Source of the DNA: Gracilaria gracilis
Taxonomy: Eukaryota > Rhodophyta > Florideophyceae > Gracilariales > Gracilariaceae
Assembly: GCA_030374805.1 (NCBI GenBank)
Contig: JARGSG010000214.1
Location: 496,001 to 560,000, forward strand
DNA: 64,000 nucleotides
Direction of reading: 5' to 3'
Position 1 is the stretch's first letter; the number at the start of each line of letters is the position of its first letter. The notes under the pieces are model-generated. The model had not been told where the DNA came from. It saw nothing but the letters and a program-made list of their open reading frames with translations, and did no database searches. Made by a program: the position numbers and the translations under genes. Of this stretch, positions 54,501 through 64,000 are shown in pieces.

Positions 54501-55352
54501 ATTTCCAAAGTATACATTACAATAGCATCCCTTTGTTTCCTCTTGTTCTGTGCACCCAAGTCTCGGTATGGGCACATCTCGAACTATGACACGTCCGCGA
54601 CCAGTTCGATACATTTCTTGCGCGCCCTTCGTACCCAGAATCTGCCCACCTGTGGGAAAGTCTGGAGCCGCTACCAGTTCGAACAACTGTTCGTGGGCAA
54701 TGTTTGGATCTCTTATGAGCGCAATTAGGGCGGATACAAGTTCACTGAGGTTGTGTGGCGGAGTATTGGTTGCCATGCCGACAGCAATACCAGAACCTCC
54801 GATGACCAAGAGATTGGCAAGCTTGACAGGCAGAACAAGCGGTTCGTTCTCCGAACCGTCAAAATTTGGCTTGAAAGAAACGGTGTTGCGATCAATGTCA
54901 GAGAGAAATGTGTCAGTGGCGAGACGGGACAGTTTAAATTCAGTATATCGCACAGCAGCAGGAGGATCTTCATCTGTGGAACCGAAATTTTTGCGACCGT
55001 CTACGAGAGAAACTGACATGGAGAAAGACTGAGCCATGCGAACAAGCGCATCATGTACTGCGGTGTCGCCATGAGGATGATAATTTCCAAGAACCTCTCC
55101 GACCACACGCGCACACTTGCGAAACTGACCGTTGGGACTTAAGCCAAGCACATTCATGGCATACAGGATACAACGATGCACCATTTTCAGTCCGTCACGC
55201 ACGTCTGGCATGGCGCGACCTAGAATGAGGGACATGGCATAACCCATGTAAGGATGCTCCATCTCAAGTCTCAAATCGGTCTTGGTGACATTCAACGACG
55301 AGCTGTCACTGCCTGAAGTGGCATTCTCTGCGTTCATACTGAGCAGAACCAT
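54411..55352 (-). pseudogene. gyrA: DNA gyrase subunit A, 5' part only (gyrA remnant)
   Basis: From ATG 55352 the frame gives the N-terminal breakage-reunion region of Gyr[39 protein letters not shown], the catalytic tyrosine in [35 protein letters not shown] and [13 protein letters not shown]. After this (about 54,575) similarity stops abruptly, leaving about 260 of the usual 850 or more residues. Normally invariant spots are altered ([14 protein letters not shown] where QGNFGSVDGD is expected; GLKMVHRC for GLKPVHRR), which fits decay. In algae GyrA is nuclear-encoded and sent to the plastid; a leader-like basic region precedes the ATG. Divergent from the chlH remnant. Confidence 0.85.
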
Positions 55353-55689
55353 TCGTCTGCGCGCCGCGTAAGTGCGCGAAAGCCCGTGCGGCCGCGTCCA
55401 TCGAGCGATGAAATGAGAACGAAGGGCGGAATTTAGCGTAAGGGGGGCGCACGTGGTGATGAAGACGGCGAAACATTGTGACCGACGGGTTGAGGGTTTC
55501 GGATGGCATCGTTCAGCGCGCGGCTGTTGGTATGGTGGGGGTGGGCGTGCGGAAGGCTGGTGCGTGCAGGCTGCGCGGCGAGGTCGGCGTCGGCGCAGCG
55601 GACTCGTCAAAATCTGATGTGCTGAAAGCACGCGTAGATCAACGAGGAGATAGCACCACGCGCGCAATGTCACACCTTCGTATTTGGAT

Positions 55690-58600
55690 GCAAAAAGGAC
55701 TTGTTGTCGATGCCATAAAGCCGGTTCGCGATCGCTTGGATGCCTGCGTCATCCTCCCATCCATGCCGGACGTCATGAGATTGAACAAGCTTGGTTCCTT
55801 CCAGATGAACCAGTTGGGTCGCACTAACAGTACAATCGCCAAGTTCATGCGCAACAAGAAGCAGGACAGTGGTGCCTCGTTTGAAGACAGCATGCTCAAA
55901 TTGCTGCGCACCCTGCCCAAAGTCCTCAAATACCTTCTTAACGACAAGGCACAAGACGCTTGATCGTTCATGTTATCGTTCCAGTACTGGCTTGGTGGGT
56001 CTGTGGATAACATTCAAAACTTTTTGCTTATGATCACCGACAAGTATGTTTCGTCCTCCCCCGCGCCGACTGAGGAGGTTGCATTACCAGTTGTGTATCC
56101 TGATGTTGGTATCTGGCATCCAGTTGCACCTCGAATGTTCGAAGACCTTGACGAGTACAACGAATGGTATATCGACGAGCACTGCACACTATCCGGATTG
56201 ACCACAGAATCTCCCACTGTCGGCCTTGTTCTAGCGCGTACGCACATGATTACCGGCGACGACTGTCAATACGTGTCATTGGTCTCCGAGCTTGAAGCCC
56301 GAAGTGCAAGGGTCATTCCGGTGTTCTCCAGCGGGTTGGACTACTCTCTGCCTATCGAGAAGTTCTTCTTTCACAAGGGAACTAATAACGCAAACGTTGA
56401 CGTGGTCATCTCCTTGACTGGCTTTGCCCTTGTCGGAGGCCCTGCCCGCCAGGATCATCCCAAGGCTATTGCGATGCTCAAGAAACTCGACAGACCATAT
56501 CTCTGCTCTCTACCGCTTGTCTTCCAAACAACAGAGGAGTGGAAGTAATCCGACTTGGGACTTCATCCAGTGCAGGTTGCGCTCCAAGTCTCTCTTCCAG
56601 AGCTCGACAGAGCTATCGAGCCTGTTATCTTTGCCGGTCGTGATGGGCTCACTGGTCGGTCCATTCCGCTGTAGAATCGTATCACAACCATTGCCAACAG
56701 AGCACTGAAGTGGGCCGAGCTCCGACGAAAGGAGGTCGCCGAGAAGAAGGTCGCTGTCACGATCTTTTCTTTCCCGCCAGACAAGGGAAATATTGGAACT
56801 GCGGCATATCTCGATATGTTTGGTTCCACATTCAAAGTTATGGAAGGACTAAAGGAACAAGGATATCTTGTGGAGAATCTTCCGGAGTCAACAGAGGCTC
56901 TGATGGAAGAGATCCTCCATGACAAGGAAGCGAAGTACAGCTCACCAGAGCTCAACGTCGCGTATCGTATGTCTGTGCCCGAGTACGAGACTGTATGTGA
57001 CTATCACGAACAACTTCACGAAAACTGGGGTCCCGCTCCAGGTCATCTGAACACGGACGGAAAGGACCTGCTCGTATATGGCCAACAGTTCGGCAACGTC
57101 TTTATTGGCGTGCAGCCCACTTTCGGCTATGAGGGCGATCCCATGAGACTCTTGTTTGCTAAGAGTGCCTCTCCTCACCATAGCTTTGCTGCCTTCAACG
57201 CCTAAGATCTGGAAGACTGATGCCGTTCTTCATTTTGGTACTCATGGCTCATTAGAGTTCATGCCTGGTAAGCAGGTTGGTATGTCTGACTTTTGCTATC
57301 CAGACCGACTCATAAGTTCAATACCCAACGTCTACTACTACGCAGCCAACAATCCTTCCGAATCTACTATTGCCAGGCGTCGATCATACGCTGGGACGAT
57401 TTCCTACTTGATTCCGCCGGCAGAGAACGCTGGTTTGTACAAGGGCCTGAAGGAATTGTCGGAGCTCGTTGCATCCTACCAAGGTCAAAAAGAGACCGGG
57501 CAGGCTGGAGGTATCGTTACCTCTATCGTGGAGCTTGCACGTCAGGTGAACCTAGACAAAGACGTTGCTCTGGCGGAAGAGGATGCAAAGTCTATGACTG
57601 AGCCTGAAAGGCATTTCCTTGTCGGTAAGATCTAAAAGAAATTGATCGAAGTGGAATCATGGTTACTTCCGTCCGGATTACATACCATTGGCGAGCCTCC
57701 CACTGCTCAGGAAGCTATTGGCACATTTGTTAGCATTTCAAGCCTGAACAGGCTCAATGACAAGGGTGAGACGGAAACCAAGGCTTTGCCCAGAATAATT
57801 GCGGAGTCGATCAATCGCGATATTGATGAGATTTACAAAAATTCTGACAAGTGTGTCCTTGAGGAAGTTGACCTGCTCCAGAAAATCACTGATGCAAGCC
57901 GAGCTGCGGTCCGTGCGTTGGTCAAGAACTCTGTGAACGGTGACGGACGCATTGAAAGAGTGGCAGCCATTGATCTTGGCGCATTCATCGGAAAGATGAT
58001 GGGCTTCAAGTCACCAATGGGTGAAGCTTTGAAAAAGAAAGGGTTCCCGAACGTTCCGGACGAAGCACTTGTACCCATGGTTCAGTACCTCGAGTTCTGT
58101 CTTGAGCAGGTAATCAAGGACAACGAAATGGGAGCTCTTGTTAGTGCGCTTGAAGGTCGCTTTGTTCCGCCAGGCCCTGGGGGAGATCCTGTCCGTAACC
58201 CTGACGTGCTGCCAACCAGAAAGAACATTCATGCGTTAGATCCGCAAAGTTAGCCGACCGTGGCGGCCCTTGACTCTGGCAAGAATGTTGTCGAAAGACT
58301 CCTTCAACAGCAGGTGAGTTCTGAGGGTGCCTTCCCAGAGACTATCAGTGTGATGATGTGGGGTTCGAACTGCCTTAAGACCTCCGGTGAAAGCATTGCC
58401 GAGATTTACTGGCTCATTGGCGCGCGCCCGCTCCCCGACCTTCTTGGTCGCGTGAACAAGGTCGAACTAATTCCCCTGGAGGAGCTGGGTCGCCCAAGGG
58501 TTGATGTGGTCGTGAACTGCTCCGGAGTGTTCAGGGACTGGTTCATAAATCAAATGGCATTAATGGATAAGGCCGTGAAACTGACAGCTGAAGCTGATGA

Positions 58601-59402
58601 GGACCCGGAGATGAACTTTGTCCGCAAACACGCTCTTGAGCAAGCAGCTCAGCTAGACATTCCTGTGCGGGAGGCTGCCACTCGTGTGTTCTCTAATGCC
58701 TCTGGAAGTTATTCAGCTAACGTGTCGCTGGCTATTGAGAATGGTGGGTGGGAAGATGAGAACTAGTTGCAGGACATTGACTTGTCTCGCAAGCGCTTCG
58801 CGTTCAACGCGGACCGACCCGGGGAGATGAAGGTTAGCCAGGCCATCTTCGAGAAGACGCTGTCAACTGTAGACGTGACTTTCCAGAACTTGGATAGCGG
58901 GGAAATCTCTCTCGCTGACGTTTCTCACTACCTGGACTCGGACCCAACTAAGGTTGTGCAACGACTGCGCAAGGATGGAAAGAAAACGAAGGCGTTCATC
59001 GCTGACACTACTACTGCAAACGCGCAAGTACGCTCACTGTCCGCTACGATGCGTCTTGATACTAGAACCAAACTGGTGAACCCGAAATGGATTGAAGGAA
59101 ATCTGAAGTCCGGATACGAGGGTGCTAGAGAGATTGCCAAGCGACTGAGAAACACTTACGGGTTTGCAGCCACTTCCGGTGAAGTTGATAACTTTGTGTT
59201 CCAGGACGCCAACGATACGTTCATCAAGGACGAGGAAATGCAAAAGCGTTTGTTGGACTTGAACCTCAACAGCTTCAGAGATATGGTGACTACATTCCTC
59301 GAGGCGGCTGGGCGTGGGTACTGGGAGGCCTCGGATGAAGATCTTGACAAGCTTCGTGAACTATACAGCGAAGTTGAAGATCGCATCGAAGGAGTGGAAT
59401 AG
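55690..59402 (+). pseudogene. chlH: Mg-chelatase subunit H (chlH), recently inactivated
   Basis: About 1,230 codons align by eye with ChlH from its N-terminal domain to its natural end ([12 protein letters not shown]). ChlH binds protoporphyrin IX for Mg insertion, the first step of chlorophyll synthesis, in the plastid. Strongly conserved blocks: [133 protein letters not shown]. Breaks: TGA 55,961; TAA 56,546; TAG 56,672; a small frame-changing deletion near 57,200; TAA 57,633; TAG 58,251; TAG 58,764. The first roughly 100-150 residues and any transit peptide are missing; sequence left of about 55,690 is unrelated. The rest is so well conserved that inactivation must be recent. Confidence 0.93.
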
Positions 59403-60143
59403 GTGGAATACGGGGGCACTCATGAAGTAGTGCTTTTTGTACGCGTAGATAGGCTGTTAGTCATTCTGGGCGGGAGCAGTGTTCTTACCGCATCTTAAGG
59501 TGTAATCGAATGGTTAAAAAGTTGTAAACAACAGTCGTTTCCGGTTGGATGTGGCTAATACGGTGTGAGAGATATCGAGTGTGTTATCGTGTGTTTCAAA
59601 TTCAAACGAGCGAGCTGATCTAACTTGGGGCAGCAACTGAACCGTTTGGCGCGACGCAGAGCGCAGCAGCGCGAATGTGGATTTGCGAGAGATTTGCTGG
59701 CGCTGGCAGCACGAGAGCACAAAACATGCACGTGTGAAGCTGGGAATGACTTGAGGGAGCGCTTGTTCGACATCTGTGCCAAGCATAACACCAGTGGCGC
59801 CGCGATACAAGGGTATCCATAAGGGTTGTCTACGTGGGGCGGCGGCTGCGCGTGACGAGCCCCGACGGACGATACGGCATTTTTTTGGAAAAAAAGATCA
59901 TGCAAATGAGGATACATTCCGGAAAACAGGCACAACGTGCCTTGCTGTGTCTCCACTCCACGTCGAGACGCTTGTTTTTTTGTTTGAAAACGTTAGGTGC
60001 GCCGCCTGGTCGCTCTGCCCCTTTGCTGACTCTAACCTTCAAAGCTATCAACGGTACTTCGGTCACGTACGCCTCTTCCTTGCCCTCCGTGCCTTGTTTC
60101 AGCCCCGGTTGCTGTCTCGCACTTGTCTTACAAGCTGATCAAC
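59403..60143. other. intergenic between chlH and ATE1 remnants
   Basis: No gene supported; small overlapping frames on both strands. It probably holds the old chlH 3' flank and ATE1 promoter. Confidence 0.5.
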
Positions 60144-62030
60144 ATGATTCAGTCCGCTCAGGTTCCCCGTTCTCGCGTAATTCACTTGGGCTCTGATTCG
60201 TCGCGATGCGGCTACTGTCGGAGGAGTGATGGCAGCCATAGTTACGCCGTCCGGGCTCTCCAACTGCATGTCAAGGACTACCAGGAGCTTTTGGATGCTG
60301 GATGGCGTCGAAGCGGTGATTATCTTCATCGTTCCCATCTGAGCAACACGTGCTGCCTGACGTACGTCATCCGACTTGACGCCACCAATTTCAAACCGTC
60401 TAGTACCCATAAGCGCGTGCTCAAACGCCTACGTCACGCGTCGTCGTCGTGTGTCATCAACCAGCCTCATGTTCAAAGAGAGAAGGGGAACGAGCGACGG
60501 AAGTAACGCATGCACCCTTTGTCCGCCGCCTCGGATCAAAAGTTGGACACTATTCGAGTTGTTATCGTTTATGCTGCCCAACAACTTGCCCGGGCTAATG
60601 ATCGGATCCCTGCGTTGCCAATTGAGCACGTGCAAGAAGCTACATCTAAGTTTAGACTATTCCCGCCGCGCCAGCCAATGAAGAAGGCAAGCAGTGGTCC
60701 TAAACGGAAGGAGCGGCTTCGAGGAAGACCAGCCCATGTCGACCGAAACGATATAACTCGGCGGCAGGGGAATAATTTGCCGAACATGGTGAGCAATATG
60801 GCTTTGGTTTTAGCAGCCGTAGAGAGAAGATGTGGCACGCAGCCGTCGTCGGCCAGTGAGCGATCAAATCCAGAGAGACGGAAAGATCATGACCCCCTAA
60901 AGCGACAGATGCGCATTGCGAATGCTCTTCAGCGCATATTAAGCCAAAACCAATCTGTATGTAAGGTTTCAACTGTTAGTGTGACGAACAGAAGATTTCT
61001 CAACTCTTTAGTGGAATCCAACATATGATCCTTCCCTTGGGGAAGGCGAAAAGGCAGACAGAGGGAACGACTGTTCTCACTCGAGTGACACATTGTTTCA
61101 CGTCAGGAAGGTTCAGCCACTACCCAGCGTATCTGGACACAAATGGAGAGCGAATAGTTCATCTATGTTAAAAACCATCGACGTAAGTGACGTCAGCGAG
61201 TTGGATGTGATGAGTGATGTTGATCACGGCCAAAGATCATGTCCGTCTCGTGCCAGTACAGGCTCCCCTCTTCCCGAATCCAAACAGTCAGAGGTACGAA
61301 GTCGAGGGCAAGTATCAAATTCGAGCAATTTCAAAATGCAAATGGTGCCGTCCGAATTCCGTGAAGAGTCGTATGAGCTCTTTCGGAGATACCGAATGTC
61401 AATACATCATGAACGAGCATCGCAATGCACCAAGGACATTTACACCAGGTTCCTTGTGGACAGCCCGTTGACGAGGTATCAATCTGCTTCGAACCCAGAG
61501 GAAAAGCATGGCTCAAACCATCTTCTTTACCGAATCGCTGGTAGGCTTTTCGTAGTTGGCGTTGTGGACGTACTATCACCGTGCCTTAGCTCTGTTTATC
61601 TTTTTTACGATACTGACTTTGCCAAGTTGTCACCTGGAACACTTTCCGCTCTTAAGGAGATTGATTGGATCAAGAGCGTATCTCATATATACCCATCTCT
61701 ACGGTATTATTACATGGGTTACCACATTCACTCTTCCCCGAAAATGAGGTACAAAGTATCCTTTTACCCATCAGAACTTCTGTGCGAAGTTTCGAAGAAT
61801 TGAGTGCCAGTTTCAGAAGCACGGGTGATCATGGACAGCGTCGGAGAGCGCGTACTGAGACTTGCTCCACCAGAAGTTATTCTGGCGCCGGGGGCTTCGT
61901 ATTTCCAGTTTGACGACGAAGAACCGCGACGATTGGCCGATGGAGCGAACCCTGCATGTTGGAAATGCGGATGACGAAGTGATGAGAATGTTACCTTTCA
62001 AGGGTCTTAGGAAGACACTTGGAAAGAGGT
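60144..62030 (+). pseudogene. ATE1: arginyl-tRNA--protein transferase ATE1, inactivated
   Basis: From ATG 60144. N-terminal ATE domain: SRCGYCRRSDGSHSYAV (the Cys-x2-Cys pair), then YQELLDAGWRRSGDYLH, HLSNTCCLTYVIRLDATNFK with the conserved CC, and STHKRVLKRLRH. After a TAA at 60,504 the same frame carries the linker. A TGA at 61,026 and a frame change before about 61,093 lead to the C-terminal transferase domain: SEFREESYELFRRYRMSIHH, RFLVDSPL, LLYRIAGRLFVVGVVDVLSP, CLSSVYLFYDTDFAKLSPG, SLRYYYMGYHIHSSPKMRYK, YPSELLCE. A TGA at 61,801 stands where the family has Trp (followed by VPVSEA); the end is uncertain. ATE1 adds Arg to protein N-termini for the N-degron pathway. Confidence 0.88.
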
Positions 62031-62645
62031 AAACCGCTACCTTACTGCGACGAATACCGTCCTTTCCAAAGCACAGGTGCGCCGTCCACCACCCGTGCTC
62101 AAAATGGAAGCCTCTCGTGAAGCATTCAATGCTTGTGGTGTTTCTCTTCGTGCTTCTTCACGTAGCATACGACGAACGAGAAGAGCATGCTGAAGAAATT
62201 ATGGCATTCTTCCTGGACGAAACCGATGTGGCGTCTATGCTCACAGGCGGTCTGATTAAGGGGACCAAAAAATTGGAGATTGAAAGCTTGGTATGAACGT
62301 TCCATGCCTTACAGTCTCGCACTCCCTATATGTCCGAACCATAAATCGACAAGGCACGAGACTTTTCGGACTCAACGTCAACAAACTGGCTCTAACTCCG
62401 CATCAGATCGCACAAACGGCTCCAAACCAGCGTCGTTGAAAAGCTGAAAGCTCCTTTACTCCTCTTCCTGAAGGAGAACCAGAGATTAAGATTATAGGTG
62501 ACGCAACACCAACAACAAGAAACCCCTTTGTAGGGCTCAAAAACAAACTTTACTCAAATTGAACAATAAATATGCGCCTTTTGGCGCACATGAACGTTGC
62601 AAGTACTCAACACTTCCAATGTATCGCAGAAACACTTTGGTGTCG
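62031..62645. other. intergenic, no gene called
   Basis: A weak plus-strand frame (FLDETDVASMLTGGLIKGTK) near 62,200-62,290 may belong to ATE1 flank or another gene; not supported. The left end of the next transposon should lie here or just right of it, but its partner end is outside the window. Confidence 0.35.
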
Positions 62646-64000
62646 TTACAGGCCGAACAAGCCAACACAACGCGCCCTCGAACGACGGAGTTCCCTCCGC
62701 GCTTTGCGCGTTTGCGCAAGTCGACTGCGCTTGATTGCGCGCGCTGGCGCCAACTCCACCAGGCGCCGAATGTCGGCCTTGGGCTCTCTATATTCCATAG
62801 CAAGCACACGAGCGTTTGCGTCCCTTTGCTTCTGCAGCCGAGCTGCTGCTCGCTGACGCAGCGCTTCGACCACCGCATCCGAAGTAAGGTGGGCTCCAGC
62901 AGTTGTGTCCACCCTAATATGTCCCTCTTCTTCCACTAATACATCGCGCAGTAAGGTACGTTGATGTCTTTCAAATTCTTAAAGCAATTCTTTCACCGTG
63001 ACGCGACTGACACGCTCTCCACTCTCGCCAATCATGTACGGAACCAAAGGGGCTATATTGGGAGTCAGTAGCTCCATATCCCATATTCCAGTCTTATGAA
63101 ATCCAGATCGAATGTTTGGGGCGGTGTGTGAGCTGAAGTATGCATTTGAAATGCACTGTCCTACATCGAAAGCGTTCAACTTTTGCTTCTGTCGCGCGGC
63201 TCTGTGGAGCTCGCTTTGTAAATGCGATTTGTAAGACGTGAAAACTGTCTTATCTAGTGGCTGCGTGACATGAGAAGAGTGGGCTGGCAAAGCGATTACA
63301 ATCACATTGTTGTCTGCAAACAACTTCAGGGTTCTATACTGGACATGCAATCCATACCCATCAAGCACAAGTAACAAACGCTGCCCGTTACGGCGGAGGT
63401 GTGCTGTCTCCTCGAGGAACCCAGTTGCCCACTGGAAGACAATGTCGCTGTCTGCGCCCGGCGGGTTGCGATGGAACAGGTAACAAGGAGGCAGAACGGA
63501 GTGCAAAGATTGAATCTGGCCACGGACCCGGCGATAATGCGCAAGTGTGCCAGGAAAGACAATTGCCGGTTTATACGCCACTCCGCTAGCCGATACAATA
63601 GACATGACAGTAACACGGTCCAGGTTACCTTTTGTGCAGAGTGCTTTTTGCAACAGTTTGGTTCCCGGAGCTCCAATTCCTTTTCGAAGAGAACGTCCCT
63701 TCATTTTGTCGAACGACGACCCAGATTGGTCTGTGTTGAATATTAGCTCCGGATCTTTGATGTGGTACCGGTTTAAGGCTGCTTGAACACGTGCAATATG
63801 TTCCGTCAAGTTCTCGGGGGTGACGGCTTTTACCCTTTTGTCCTCCATAAGTTCAACATGTTGCGCTTTCAAGTCGTTGCGGCGGAGAAAGCCTTTCACC
63901 CAATTCAATGACGGGCGATTGTTTGGGAAGAGCTTGCGATTGTTTTGGACTTGTGGCGGCAATAAGGACACGAACTCATGGACAAGATCTCTAATTCCAT
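62646..64000 (-). pseudogene. pogo/Tigger-type transposase, runs off the right edge
   Basis: The minus-strand frame enters from the right edge (GIRDLVHEFVSLLPPQVQNN). It has a CENP-B-like DNA-binding part (RPSLNWVKGFLRRNDLK) and a full DDE_1 core: first Asp in LIFNTDQSGSSFD, second in RLLLVLDGYGLHVQYRTL, third in LPAHSSHVTQPLDKTVF, then SGFHKTGIWDMELL. A TAA at 62,979-62,981 interrupts the same frame, which continues with an Arg/Ala/Glu-rich tail (SDAVVEALRQRAAARLQKQR) to 62,646. Apart from that stop it looks well kept; the N-terminal end and one terminal repeat are outside the window. Confidence 0.85.

Noticed and set aside
54411-54570. C-terminal end of the gyrA frame (after RGRVIVRD) as real GyrA sequence
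   Set aside because: It has no resemblance to GyrA beyond this point, while the family is highly conserved there. Read-through into unrelated DNA is more likely.
55353-55673. Upstream extension of the gyrA frame as transit peptide
   Set aside because: No in-frame ATG; the region is Arg/Pro/His-rich in more than one phase. A plastid leader is plausible but its frame and start cannot be fixed.
58350-58380. tRNA-like GGTTCGAACTG word
   Set aside because: It lies inside the chlH coding sequence with no cloverleaf around it. No tRNA found anywhere by eye.
54411-59402. Loss of photosynthesis as the cause of gyrA and chlH decay
   Set aside because: ATE1 next to them is also broken, and other plastid-type genes in the window (FAX1-like, monooxygenase) look intact. 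A decaying duplicate is the simpler reading, though not proven.

Overview
The window looks like nuclear DNA of a photosynthetic eukaryote, most probably a florideophyte red alga (Chondrus-like). That assignment is inference; no marker gene here fixes the species. Supporting signs are compact, almost intron-less eukaryotic genes, proteins with plastid-type leaders (a FAX1-like fatty acid exporter, an FAD monooxygenase), remains of plastid gyrase A and Mg-chelatase H genes, and heavy loading with chromodomain Ty3/gypsy elements, pogo-like and PIF/Harbinger DNA transposons. I saw no operons, CRISPR arrays, rRNA or tRNA.

Region 1 (1-10.9 kb) is a dense, living gene block: VTI1 SNARE (-), COQ4 (+), a proline-rich protein (+), a small membrane protein (+), exosome RRP41 (-), cornichon (+), a FAX1/TMEM14 protein (-), an FAD monooxygenase with one 95-nt GT-AG intron (-), and a small secreted cysteine-containing protein (+). 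Several are head-to-head pairs sharing short 5' regions. The extreme left edge carries the 3' end of a reverse-transcriptase-like reading frame.

Region 2 (12-27 kb) is a nest of transposons. A pogo-like element (12,186-24,617, TA target duplication) was split by a young Ty3/gypsy chromovirus (12,959-23,422). The chromovirus has 478-bp LTRs differing at 3 positions and a 5-bp duplication GTTGA, and it carries long antisense reading frames between pol and its 3' LTR. A second decayed pogo-like element follows at 24,769-27,041.

Region 3 (27-45 kb) is decayed accessory DNA. It holds a split membrane-protein candidate, an orphan 332-aa reading frame, a broken Ulp1-type protease, a fragment of a DUF1517-like gene, paired ~0.7-kb repeats, and an old broken chromovirus in minus orientation (39,087-44,877) that cuts another minus-strand reading frame.

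Region 4 (45-54 kb) holds the most unusual coding material. An intact 355-aa orphan gene is followed by a decayed gene in which a bacterial-type beta-class DNA N6-adenine/N4-cytosine methyltransferase (DPPY motif) runs in one frame into a SET domain. Next comes a complete PIF/Harbinger element (50,008-53,947) with convergent MYB/NAM-like and transposase genes. The transposase is split by a Mutator-like non-autonomous element carrying paired perfect palindromes.

Region 5 (54-62 kb) is a block of three dying host genes: gyrA (5' part only), chlH (N-terminus lost, six premature stops and one frameshift in an otherwise very well conserved sequence) and ATE1 arginyltransferase (several stops, one frame change). 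Decay of a non-plastid gene together with two plastid genes fits a segmental duplicate better than loss of photosynthesis. The right edge carries another pogo-type transposase that runs off the window.
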